A DNA stretch of 10,631 bases from Lachnospiraceae bacterium (GCA_009774215.1 VSNH01000121.1:1-10631), one strand, 5' to 3'; shown: positions 1 to 7,037, counted from the first letter of the stretch. The notes: generated from the sequence alone by a model not told the origin. Made by a program: numbers and translations.

Positions 1-2
1 CC

Positions 3-1379
3 ATACAGGAGTGTTTCGGGGATGGTATTCTGATGTTTTGTGACGCGCTGTTTCTGGGGCTGCTTGCTTTCTTTAAAATGTGGAACATGGACAGGAGACT
101 GACGGGGCTTTCCATGATTCCCATGATACTGCTGTTTCTGTTTGGCACGGTTATGTTTAAGGCGATGAAGGCGAAATGGGAGGTCAGGCAGGAGGCGTTT
201 TCCAGACTTTCCGATTTCTCACAGGAAAACTTTTCGGGCATCGCGGTAATCAAGGCTTTTGTGAAGGAGTATCTGGAGCTTAAGGAGTTTGAGAAACTGA
301 ACCGGGAAAATGAGGATATCAATGTGGCTTACACCCGGATCTCCATGTTGCTCGATTGTCTGACGTTCCTGCTTGTGGAGTCGGTAATCTGCGTGATCCT
401 CGGTTACGGCGGCTATCTGGTTTACTGCGGCAAGTTCGACGCGGGGCAGCTTGTGGAATATATCGTTTACTTTGATTCGATCATCTGGCCGGTAATGGCG
501 GTGTCCATGCTGATTGAGAAGACTTCACGCGGGAAGGCGTCCTTAAACCGTATCAGTGAGCTTCTGGAAGCGGAAATTACAGTAAAAGACAGGGAGAATG
601 TGAAGCAGCTTCGTGACATGAAGGGGGAGATTGCGTTCAGGCATCTCACCTTCCGTTATCCCGATGGGGAGACAGACGCGCTTAAGGACGTATCTTTTAC
701 CATTCACGCGGGAGAGAGCGTGGGCGTGGTGGGCAGAACGGGTTCCGGGAAGACGATTCTCGTCGATCTGATCCTGCGCGCCTACAATGTGCCGGACGGG
801 ACGCTCTTTATCGACGGGCACGACGTGAACACGGTTTCCATCCGCTCTGTGCGGGAGGGGTGCTCTTATGTGCCGCAGGATAATTTTCTCTTTTCCGATA
901 CCATTGAAAACAATATTTCCTTCGCGGTGGACGAAGCCGAAGACGCACTGGTGGAGCGGGCGGCGAAGCTGTCCGACGTGCATGACGATATCATGGATTT
1001 TACAGCCGGATACCGGACGGTGCTGGGCGAGCGGGGCGTGACGGTTTCCGGCGGACAGAAACAACGGATTTCCATTGCCCGTGCGCTGATCAAGGAGTCG
1101 GCGGTTCTGATTCTGGACGATTCGGTTTCGGCGGTGGACATGAAGACCGAGAAAATCATTTTGAAAAACCTTCTGGAGAACAGAAGAGACAGGACAACGA
1201 TATTGATTGCCCACAGAATCTCCACGGTGGAGCATATGGATAAAATCATCTTCATAGACGAAGGGTGTGTCCGTGCAGTTGGCAGCCATGAAACTCTTTA
1301 TGAGAACTGTGCGGACTATCGGCATATGGTTGATTTACAGCGCATGGAGGAGGAAGAAGGAGGTGAGGCAGATGTATGA
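3..1379 (+). CDS. ABC exporter half-transporter, subunit 1 (5' partial)
   Basis: Membrane permease fused to an ATPase; half of a probable multidrug or lipid-type ABC exporter in the cytoplasmic membrane. The reading frame is open to the left edge and the first ATG (33) lies inside a membrane helix, so the gene is cut by the window; roughly 130 N-terminal residues are probably missing compared with the usual 570-600. Numbering from that ATG: membrane helices in about residues 1-165, ATPase domain about 190-430. Walker A GRTGSGKT is at 234-241 (732-755), Q-loop near YVPQD, canonical signature SGGQ at 339-342 (1047-1058), H-loop in AHRIST. Walker B reads ILDD: the catalytic Glu is replaced by Asp (residue 363, 1119-1121). 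That is typical of the degenerate-site subunit of heterodimeric exporters. It overlaps the next gene by 8 bp, implying translational coupling. Substrate unknown. Confidence 0.93.
   Translation: MQECFGDGILMFCDALFLGLLAFFKMWNMDRRLTGLSMIPMILLFLFGTVMFKAMKAKWEVRQEAFSRLSDFSQENFSGIAVIKAFVKEYLELKEFEKLNRENEDINVAYTRISMLLDCLTFLLVESVICVILGYGGYLVYCGKFDAGQLVEYIVYFDSIIWPVMAVSMLIEKTSRGKASLNRISELLEAEITVKDRENVKQLRDMKGEIAFRHLTFRYPDGETDALKDVSFTIHAGESVGVVGRTGSGKTILVDLILRAYNVPDGTLFIDGHDVNTVSIRSVREGCSYVPQDNFLFSDTIENNISFAVDEAEDALVERAAKLSDVHDDIMDFTAGYRTVLGERGVTVSGGQKQRISIARALIKESAVLILDDSVSAVDMKTEKIILKNLLENRRDRTTILIAHRISTVEHMDKIIFIDEGCVRAVGSHETLYENCADYRHMVDLQRMEEEEGGEADV
1358..1366 (+). promoter_or_regulatory. Ribosome-binding site deciding the start of ABC subunit 2
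   Basis: AGGAGGTGA lies 5 nt before ATG 1372, inside the last codons of subunit 1. It fixes the start of subunit 2 at 1372 rather than 1267 and supports coupled translation of the two subunits. Confidence 0.85.
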
Positions 1380-3276
1380 GTATTATACGCTGATTGTGGT
1401 AGGAGCGATTGCAGGGCTGTTCTCCCTCGTCCTTCTGGCAGCTTTCCTGACGGTAAAGGATAAAAAGCAGACGATGGAGTTTGAGAGACAGATCGGTGAC
1501 CGGGAGATTATGGGGCGTCTTTTACATTATGCGAAGCCATATCTGCCGCAGTTTCTTTTGGTGGGCGCCGTGATGCTGTTTACCATCGCCTATGATGTGG
1601 TCTCTCCTTTCATCATTGGGCGGATTGAGGAGACGGTTGCGGGAGAGTTTCGGATGCCGCAGATTTACAGGGCGTTAGCGGTCTATGTGAGCATTCTGCT
1701 CGTTTCCATGGTGTGCGCATATATACAGGCGGTGGTACTGCAAAAGACGGGGCAGAGGATTATTTCCGTCATGAGGGAAGACCTGTTTGTAAAGATTGAG
1801 AGCCTTTCCCACGAGCAGTTAAACGCGATACCCGTCGGCAAGCTTGTTACCCGTGTGACCAACGATACAAACGCGATTTCCATGATGTTCACCAATCTAC
1901 TGGTCAATTTCGTGAAAAATATATTCGTGATTGTGGGCGTGTTTGCGGCAATGCTTGTGTTGAGCTACGAGTTGACGCTGATGATCCTCTGCTTTGTGCC
2001 TTTTATCGTGCTGTTTACGGTGATTTTCAGAAAGTTTTCAAGGCGTGCCTATCGCAAGGTAAAAGACTGCACCACGGATATCAACACCTATCTGTCTGAG
2101 AATCTCTCCGGTATTAAAATTACGCAGATTTTCAACAGGGAGGAGGCGAAGATGCAGGAATTCCGGGAAAAGAGCAACGCCTTGGGACGGGCGAAGCGGG
2201 AGCAGATACTGGTGTTCGGCATTTTTCGCCCGCTGGTATATATGCTCTACGTCAGCTCCATTCTCTGCCTTTTGTATCTGGGCGGCAGAGGGTATCTGGA
2301 AAACCAGGTGTTTATGGGACAAGTGATCACGAGCGGTATGCTGGTATCCTTTTATATGTACATTTCCAAGTTTTATAACCCGATCCAGAATCTGGCAGAG
2401 CAGTTTAACTGGCTGCAGTCGGCGTTTGCTTCAGCTGAGAAGGTTTTCGCGATTCTGGATATGGAGCCTGTCATACAGGATGCGCCGGATGCGGCAGAGC
2501 TTGCTGTGGTGAGAGGAGAGATTGAATTTCGTGACGTGTGGTTTTCCTATGTGGAGGGAGAGTGGGTGTTAAAGGGCGTTTCTTTCCATGTGATGCCGAA
2601 GGAGACGGTTGCCTTCGTCGGCTCCACGGGCTCCGGCAAGACGACGATTCTGTCGCTTCTGTGCAGAAACTATGAGTTTCAGAAGGGAGAAATCCTCATA
2701 GACGGGATTGACATACGCAAAATCAAAATAGCCTCTCTGCGCAGACATTTCGGGCAGATGCTGCAGGATGTGTTTCTGTTTTCAGGGACGATACGCAGTA
2801 ATATTGTACTGCGGGAAGAGGGGATTTCGGATGCCAATGTACAGGAGGCGTGTCGGTATGTGAATGCGGATCATTTCATAGATAAGCTGGAAGAGGGGCT
2901 GGATGAGGAAGTGAGGGAGCGGGGAAACAATTTTTCCGCAGGACAGCGGCAGCTGCTGTCTTTTGCGCGCACGATTGTGCATAAGCCTTCGGTTATGATT
3001 CTGGATGAAGCCACGGCAAATATTGACACAGAGACGGAGCTTCTCATCCAAAATTCATTGGAAAAAATGCAGAATATCGGAACCATGCTGATTGTGGCGC
3101 ACAGGCTGTCCACGATTCAGAATGCGGATAAGATCATTGTGCTTTCGCACGGAAAGATCAGGGAGCAGGGCACCCATCAGGAGCTTCTTGCGCTGCATGG
3201 GAAATACTATCGGCTTTACCATCTGCAGTATCAGAAAGAGGAAATGGTGCGGCAAAAAACGGCACAGGTTGATTAA
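1372..3276 (+). CDS. ABC exporter half-transporter, subunit 2
   Basis: Partner half-transporter of the preceding gene (634 aa). I chose the ATG at 1372 because AGGAGGTGA (1358-1366) sits 5 nt before it. An earlier in-frame ATG at 1267 would force a 113-bp overlap and has no such site. An extra N-terminal hydrophobic segment (about residues 7-27) precedes the six-helix permease domain (about 55-350); the ATPase domain follows. Walker A GSTGSGKT is at 417-424 (2620-2643). Walker B VMILDE has the catalytic Glu at residue 546 (3007-3009). The H-loop is in VAHRLST. The signature motif is altered to SAGQ (522-525, 2935-2946). With subunit 1 this yields one composite ATP site with both defects and one fully canonical site, the known TM287/288 and BmrCD type of arrangement. 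No promoter is visible, so it is probably co-transcribed from upstream of the window. The transported compound cannot be read from the sequence. Confidence 0.95.
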   Translation: MYEYYTLIVVGAIAGLFSLVLLAAFLTVKDKKQTMEFERQIGDREIMGRLLHYAKPYLPQFLLVGAVMLFTIAYDVVSPFIIGRIEETVAGEFRMPQIYRALAVYVSILLVSMVCAYIQAVVLQKTGQRIISVMREDLFVKIESLSHEQLNAIPVGKLVTRVTNDTNAISMMFTNLLVNFVKNIFVIVGVFAAMLVLSYELTLMILCFVPFIVLFTVIFRKFSRRAYRKVKDCTTDINTYLSENLSGIKITQIFNREEAKMQEFREKSNALGRAKREQILVFGIFRPLVYMLYVSSILCLLYLGGRGYLENQVFMGQVITSGMLVSFYMYISKFYNPIQNLAEQFNWLQSAFASAEKVFAILDMEPVIQDAPDAAELAVVRGEIEFRDVWFSYVEGEWVLKGVSFHVMPKETVAFVGSTGSGKTTILSLLCRNYEFQKGEILIDGIDIRKIKIASLRRHFGQMLQDVFLFSGTIRSNIVLREEGISDANVQEACRYVNADHFIDKLEEGLDEEVRERGNNFSAGQRQLLSFARTIVHKPSVMILDEATANIDTETELLIQNSLEKMQNIGTMLIVAHRLSTIQNADKIIVLSHGKIREQGTHQELLALHGKYYRLYHLQYQKEEMVRQKTAQVD

Positions 3277-3337
3277 CTGCGCCGTTCCGTTGTGAAGACG
3301 GTATTCTAAAGGACGAGCCTGTCTGCGGATTTCGAGA

Positions 3338-3360
3338 TTCCAAAAAGCGAAACTTTGGAA
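3338..3360. terminator. Hairpin between convergent genes (weak terminator candidate)
   Basis: TTCCAAA (3338-3344) pairs perfectly with TTTGGAA (3354-3360) around a 9-nt loop, in the 89-bp gap between the convergent ABC and PII-like genes. The position suits a bidirectional terminator, but the stem is AT-rich and no T-run follows on either strand, so terminator function is doubtful. Confidence 0.25.
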
Positions 3361-3365
3361 CTGTG

Positions 3366-4091
3366 CTAGGTTTGCGCAGGCTTGGATGTTTCCTCCCCGG
3401 AATCCTCCGCGGCGTATTCTTCCAGCAGACGCATACCCGCGGTCTCCGTTACGGGAAGTGAGAAAACCACGGATTTTGCTTTTGTGCTAAGTCCGGCTTC
3501 CTCCATGACGGCGCGCATGATGGCGTTTTTCTGCTCCTTCTTTACCACGATGAAGATGATTTCCTTCTCGGAAGCCAGAGTGACGCCTAAGAATTTGTCC
3601 GCGCTCTCCATGCCGGTGCCTTTGGCGTGGATGACCGTCCCGCCGCCGGCCTGCATTTTTCTGGCGGCGTCCATGATCGTTTCGGTGTAACCCTGATTGG
3701 CGATGATGACTAAAAGTTCGTATTTGGTGTCTTTCAAAACGGTTTCCTCCCCATTCTCAAAGGTTTCTTCCCCCGTCAGGAAGCGGAGCTGACGGAGACC
3801 GCCGATGCTTGCCAGCGGAATGATGAATGCTACGCCCGTGCCGGGAATGTCGATGCGCATTTCCCGCTCCAGCCCGTTTTTTAACGTTTTCCAGGTCTTG
3901 CGGGTGACGACGGAGAAGATCACGGCTTTTTCCGTGCCGTCCAGACCGAAATAGTCCATCAGTTCATTGGTGGCGGTGCCGTTTCCCAGCGTGATGAAAT
4001 TGACAGGGACATGGTGCCTGTCGTAAAATGCCGCAAATTCTCTTGTGCGGTTTCTGGTGATGATGGCTGTCATCATATATAATTCGCTCAT
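3366..4091 (-). CDS. Tandem PII-like (GlnB-fold) regulator next to DUF1538
   Basis: Protein of 241 aa built from two PII-like ferredoxin-fold domains, about residues 1-98 and 122-221. PII proteins sense nucleotides and metabolites and usually control a membrane transporter or enzyme by direct binding. The second domain is the clearer: GGGTVIHAKGTG (149-160) matches the glycine-rich strand-turn of PII, and VVFSLPV (208-214) matches its C-terminal strand. The first shows the same pattern (VNFITLGNGTA near 30-40, VAFIIPL near 87-93). The segment replacing the T-loop is short in both and the uridylylated Tyr context is not recognisable, so nucleotide binding is inferred only. I start at 4091 because GGAGG (4098-4102, minus strand) is 6 nt upstream; an ATG at 4124 would add 11 residues without a good site. 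It lies 95 bp downstream of the DUF1538 gene on the same strand, probably one operon. The role as its regulator is an inference. Confidence 0.85.
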   Translation of the reverse strand: MSELYMMTAIITRNRTREFAAFYDRHHVPVNFITLGNGTATNELMDYFGLDGTEKAVIFSVVTRKTWKTLKNGLEREMRIDIPGTGVAFIIPLASIGGLRQLRFLTGEETFENGEETVLKDTKYELLVIIANQGYTETIMDAARKMQAGGGTVIHAKGTGMESADKFLGVTLASEKEIIFIVVKKEQKNAIMRAVMEEAGLSTKAKSVVFSLPVTETAGMRLLEEYAAEDSGEETSKPAQT

Positions 4092-4186
4092 GGAAATCCT
4101 CCGTTTTTTTGCGCAGACCCACATACGGTAAGTTCACTGTTGAGGGCCGTGCGGCGAGCAGGGAGAAAATGCCCCTGTTCGATTGA

Positions 4187-5746
4187 CTAGAGCTCTATAA
4201 TAACATCTTCCGTCTCGGGTGCGGCTGTCGGAGCCAGTCCCGCAAGCTGCCCGGCAAGACGGTGTTTTCTCTTGCCGGCCCCTTTCTGACGCTGGGAGAG
4301 AAGGCCGAGAAGTTGTATGGTGATGAGCGGCGTCATGGCAACCATCGCCACGATGCCGAAGGCGTCCATTACAATGCTGCCGCCCACAGCGCCGCACGCA
4401 CCCTGCGCGAGAGGGAGCAGAAAGGCGGCGGTCATAGGGCCGGAGGCCACGCCGCCGGAGTCGAAGGCGATGGCGGTGTAAATCTTCGGCACGAAGAAGG
4501 AGATACCGAGGGCGAAAGCATAACCGGGGATCAGAAACCACATGACGGAGATGCCTGTCAGCACGCGCAGCATGGCGATGCCGAGTGATATGGCGACGCC
4601 AGCGGAGAGACAGGTGCCCATGGAAGCTGCGGAGATGGCCCCGTCGGTGATCTCCTCCACCTGTTTGTTTAACACGTAGACGGCAGGTTCCGCCTTTACG
4701 ATAAAGAAGCCCATAACCATAGCGATGGGAATGAGAATCCAGGGGTTGGCAGAGGCGCCGAGTATCTGCCCAAGATAGTTCCCGGCGGGCATAAACCCAA
4801 CGTTCACGCCGGTCATAAACAGAACCAGACCGATGTATGTATAGGCGAGACCGATCAGCATTTTGGAGAGGGTGCGTCTGGAAAGTCTGAGCACCACGAT
4901 CTGAAACAGCCCGAAAAAGAGCACGATAGGGAGGAGGGAGACCGCGATCTCCACTATGTAGGTAGGAAATCCGTGATGAAAAAGCGCCCACAGTTCCACG
5001 GAAGTCTCCACCGAGGGAATGACCGGTGGTATGTAGCTGCTCTCACCGGGGTGGTAGATCATACCGAGAATCAGGACGGACACGATGGGGCCGATGGAGC
5101 ACAGCGCCACCAGACCGAAGCTGTCGTCGGCCGCATGGCGGTCATTACGGATGGAGGCGACACCCACGCCCATCGCCATGATAAAGGGAACGGTCATGGG
5201 GCCGGTGGTCACGCCGCCGGAGTCGAAGGCCACACTCAAAAAATCGTCCGGCACGAAGAGAGCCAGAACAAAGACCAGAATATAAAAGAAGACAAGCAGG
5301 GGCGGCAGGGGAATGCGGAACAGCATACGAAGCAGGGCGATCACCAGAAACAACGCCACGCCGCCGGCCACCGCGCCGATCAGGATGCCGTTTGGGATGG
5401 AGGGCACCTGTCCGGCAAGCACCTGCAGGTCCGGTTCGGAAACGGTGATGATAAAGCCGAGAAGGAACGAGAGGGAGACGATGACGCTGAGTTTTTTGCT
5501 CTTCGTCATGCAGGTGCCCACCTTCTCGCCCATGGGAGTCATGGCAAGCTCCGCTCCCAGGGTAAAAAGCATCATACCCAGAACCAGAAGGACGGCGCCG
5601 ATCAGAAAGCACAGAAGAATGCTGGGTGAGATTGGAGCCACGGAAAAGCATAAAATGAGCACGATGACAATGATCGGCATAACAGCCACCAAGGCTTCCC
5701 GCAGCTTTTCCAACAATTTTCCGCGTAAAATGTTTTTCGCCTGCAA
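4187..5746 (-). CDS. DUF1538 family membrane protein, two tandem repeats
   Basis: Polytopic membrane protein of 519 aa matching the DUF1538 family, whose function I cannot state; transport or channel activity is a guess from topology. It consists of two related halves. SEPDLQVL (103-110) corresponds to AEPAVYVL (352-359), and AFDSGGVTTGPMT (173-185) to AFDSGGVASGPMT (427-439), an offset of about 250 residues. The motif's conserved D, S, G and P residues lie between hydrophobic segments, as a re-entrant or pore element might. A short cationic N-terminus and a polar tail (about 485-519) flank the membrane part. The start is TTG (5746-5744): GAGGTGA (5757-5751, minus strand) sits 4 nt upstream and no in-frame ATG fits. 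The PII-like gene follows in the same direction, so the two probably form a transporter-plus-sensor unit. Large open frames on the opposite strand here are shadows of its GC-rich codons. Confidence 0.88.
   Translation of the reverse strand: MQAKNILRGKLLEKLREALVAVMPIIVIVLILCFSVAPISPSILLCFLIGAVLLVLGMMLFTLGAELAMTPMGEKVGTCMTKSKKLSVIVSLSFLLGFIITVSEPDLQVLAGQVPSIPNGILIGAVAGGVALFLVIALLRMLFRIPLPPLLVFFYILVFVLALFVPDDFLSVAFDSGGVTTGPMTVPFIMAMGVGVASIRNDRHAADDSFGLVALCSIGPIVSVLILGMIYHPGESSYIPPVIPSVETSVELWALFHHGFPTYIVEIAVSLLPIVLFFGLFQIVVLRLSRRTLSKMLIGLAYTYIGLVLFMTGVNVGFMPAGNYLGQILGASANPWILIPIAMVMGFFIVKAEPAVYVLNKQVEEITDGAISAASMGTCLSAGVAISLGIAMLRVLTGISVMWFLIPGYAFALGISFFVPKIYTAIAFDSGGVASGPMTAAFLLPLAQGACGAVGGSIVMDAFGIVAMVAMTPLITIQLLGLLSQRQKGAGKRKHRLAGQLAGLAPTAAPETEDVIIEL
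4431..4468. repeat. 38-bp intragenic repeat, copy A (DUF1538 second half)
   Basis: Matches 5193-5230 in the same orientation with 3 mismatches out of 38. Read on the minus strand it encodes the AFDSGG motif at residues 427-439. The high DNA identity reflects the internal duplication of the protein and conserved codon use at its most constrained motif. Confidence 0.85.
5193..5230. repeat. 38-bp intragenic repeat, copy B (DUF1538 first half)
   Basis: Partner of 4431-4468, encoding residues 173-185 on the minus strand. The two copies are about 760 bp apart in direct orientation, so recombination between them could delete one repeat unit. Confidence 0.85.
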
Positions 5747-5777
5747 AAAGTCACCTCATTTCAACCATATTATTATT

Positions 5778-5806
5778 ATCTTATAATGATTCGGGATACT
5801 TGGCAA
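5778..5806 (-). promoter_or_regulatory. Candidate promoter for the DUF1538-PII operon
   Basis: On the minus strand, TTGCCA (5806-5801) as -35 and TAAGAT (5783-5778) as -10 are 17 nt apart, 32 nt before the TTG start. The -35 matches 5 of 6 consensus bases, the -10 only 4 of 6. The surrounding 5767-5787 stretch is very AT-rich and offers other -10 choices, so the exact register is uncertain. Confidence 0.4.
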
Positions 5807-5840
5807 GAGTGAAAAATCGGAGATCGGCGCAGTTGATGCA

Positions 5841-5871
5841 GAGAATACCCCAAAACGGCATTCTCCGTGCG
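5841..5871. repeat. Shared small hairpin repeat, copy 1
   Basis: GAGAATACC (5841-5849) faces GGCATTCTC (5857-5865) across a 7-nt loop, followed by CGTGCG. One A-C mismatch on the plus strand becomes a G-U pair on the minus strand. The 15-bp string GGCATTCTCCGTGCG recurs exactly at 10241-10255 in the second intergenic region. Function unknown; neither copy is followed by a T-run. Confidence 0.7.
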
Positions 5872-5899
5872 AAAGCCCGGAGCGGCGTAAGCGTGTGGC

Positions 5900-5928
5900 T
5901 TGCGAAGCGGATGGGAAAATGCTATGCT
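5900..5928 (+). promoter_or_regulatory. Candidate extended -10 promoter for ruvB
   Basis: TTGCGA (5900-5905) and TATGCT (5923-5928) are separated by 17 nt, with TGC directly before the -10 (extended -10 TGn). Each hexamer matches only 4 of 6 consensus bases. Transcription would begin near 5935, so the palindromic element at 5929-5998 would form the 5' leader of ruvB. This is a prediction from spacing and motif only. Confidence 0.35.
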
Positions 5929-5998
5929 TAGAGTGAAAAGTACTTCTAAAACTCAGCAACAGAGGCTGCTTCGTTAAGAAGTACTAGATTTGAGTCAC
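5929..5998. repeat. Palindromic element, copy 1 (upstream of ruvB)
   Basis: The core AGTACTTCT (5939-5947) pairs perfectly with AGAAGTACT (5977-5985). The outer arms GAGTGAAA (5931-5938) and TTTGAGTC (5989-5996) pair at 6 of 8 positions. The centre can form a smaller stem, CAGC (5954-5957) with GCTG (5965-5968). The first 20 bp (5929-5948) are identical to 10154-10173, whereas the centre differs from the other copy, so the stem is preserved while the loop is free to change. It lies in the presumed 5' leader of ruvB. Confidence 0.8.
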
Positions 5999-6012
5999 AG
6001 TCAGGCTGTGAC
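5994..6012 (+). promoter_or_regulatory. Hairpin just before the ruvB ribosome-binding site
   Basis: GTCACAG (5994-6000) pairs perfectly with CTGTGAC (6006-6012) around TCAGG. The stem ends 2 nt before GGGAGG (6015-6020), which lies 6 nt ahead of ATG 6027. It would leave the site exposed but could affect ribosome loading or transcript stability. It overlaps the outer 3' arm of the palindromic element, so the two folds compete slightly. Confidence 0.5.
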
Positions 6013-6026
6013 ATGGGAGGTAAGGG

Positions 6027-7025
6027 ATGCCGGGCAGAATGATCGAGACAAATCTGATAGAGGAAGATATTAAAATAGAAGGATCCCTGCGGCCACAGAG
6101 CCTTGTTGACTATATTGGTCAGGAGAAGGTGAAGGAAAATCTTAAGATTTATATAGAAGCGGCGAAGCAGAGGGGAGACGCACTGGATCACGTGCTGTTT
6201 TACGGACCGCCGGGACTTGGAAAAACCACGCTGGCGGGCATTATCGCCAATGAGATGGGCGTGCACATGAAGGTCACCAGCGGCCCGGCGATCGAGAAGC
6301 CGGGGGAGATGGCGGCGATCCTCAACAATCTGCAGGAGGGTGATCTGCTCTTCGTGGACGAGATCCACAGGCTCAACCGCCAGGTGGAGGAAGTTTTGTA
6401 CCCGGCTATGGAGGACTATGCCATTGACATTATGATCGGCAAGGGTCCTACGGCGCGTTCCATTCGTCTGGATCTGCCCCATTTTACGCTGGTGGGAGCC
6501 ACCACCAGGGCAGGGCTTCTGACCGCGCCGCTCAGAGACCGCTTCGGTATGATTCACAGATTGGAGTTTTACACGGTGAAAGAACTAACGGTGATTATCA
6601 GACAGTCGGCGAAAAAGCTGGGGGTTGAGATTGACGAGCAGGGTGCTGTGGAGCTGGCGAGAAGAAGCCGGGGAACGCCGCGTCTTGCCAACCGCATTCT
6701 AAAACGGGTGCGGGATTTCGCGCAGGTAAAGTACGACGGGGCGATCACGGAGGAGGTTGCCAGGGTGGCGCTTGACCTGATGGATGTGGATAGAATGGGA
6801 TTGGATCATGTGGACAGGAACATTCTTATGACCATGATGGAAAAGTTTAAGGGCGGTCCGGTGGGGCTTGACACGCTGGCGGCGGCCATCGGGGAGGACG
6901 CAGGAACGATTGAAGACGTGTATGAGCCTTATCTCATTCAAAACGGTTTTTTAAACCGCACGCCGCGGGGAAGGATGGTCACCGATCTTGCCTATCGGCA
7001 TTTTGGGCTTGAAATTCCGTCTTAA
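6027..7025 (+). CDS. ruvB: Holliday junction branch migration ATPase RuvB
   Basis: Motor subunit of the RuvAB complex, which drives branch migration of Holliday junctions during recombination and repair; it works as a hexamer on DNA together with RuvA. The 332-aa length is normal. Visible motifs: Walker A GPPGLGKT at 60-67, Walker B LLFVDEIH at 107-114, sensor 1 GATTRAG at 157-163, the LRDRF arginine region at 169-173, and the C-terminal winged-helix segment around GGPVGLDTLAAAIGED from about 272. The ATG at 6027 follows GGGAGG by 6 nt. RuvA is usually encoded directly upstream but is absent here: upstream is a hairpin-rich intergenic region and a divergent membrane gene. zapA follows after 53 bp. 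Identity is secure. Confidence 0.98.
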   Translation: MPGRMIETNLIEEDIKIEGSLRPQSLVDYIGQEKVKENLKIYIEAAKQRGDALDHVLFYGPPGLGKTTLAGIIANEMGVHMKVTSGPAIEKPGEMAAILNNLQEGDLLFVDEIHRLNRQVEEVLYPAMEDYAIDIMIGKGPTARSIRLDLPHFTLVGATTRAGLLTAPLRDRFGMIHRLEFYTVKELTVIIRQSAKKLGVEIDEQGAVELARRSRGTPRLANRILKRVRDFAQVKYDGAITEEVARVALDLMDVDRMGLDHVDRNILMTMMEKFKGGPVGLDTLAAAIGEDAGTIEDVYEPYLIQNGFLNRTPRGRMVTDLAYRHFGLEIPS

Positions 7026-7037
7026 GGCGGCTATAAT
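7009..7037 (+). promoter_or_regulatory. Promoter of zapA, overlapping the ruvB end
   Basis: TTGAAA (7009-7014) and a perfect TATAAT (7032-7037) are 17 nt apart, an almost ideal housekeeping sigma promoter. The -35 lies in the last codons of ruvB and transcription should start near 7044, about 35 nt before the zapA ATG. It allows zapA and the U32 gene to be expressed independently of ruvB. Confidence 0.7.

Noticed and set aside
543..1325. 260-aa open frame antisense to ABC subunit 1
   Set aside because: No domain or start signal, and it lies wholly inside the conserved ATPase coding region.
1267..1371. Upstream ATG extension of ABC subunit 2
   Set aside because: It would overlap subunit 1 by 113 bp; the AGGAGGTGA site points to ATG 1372, and the extension resembles no known N-terminus.
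4159..4177. CAGGG...CCCTG hairpin between the DUF1538 and PII-like genes
   Set aside because: Only a 5-bp stem with a 9-nt loop and no T-run; not enough to call a terminator or processing site.
4134..5651. Long open frames opposite or overlapping the DUF1538 gene (4134-4991 minus, 4973-5629 plus, 5145-5651 minus)
   Set aside because: They are rich in Arg, His and Gly, lack recognisable domains and good ribosome-binding sites, and cover a clear membrane-protein frame; they are shadows of GC-rich codons.
5806..5815. A third AGAGTGAAAA match upstream of the first palindromic element
   Set aside because: Only the outer 10 bp match; the AGTACTTCT core and the opposite arm are missing, so it is probably chance in an AT-rich stretch.
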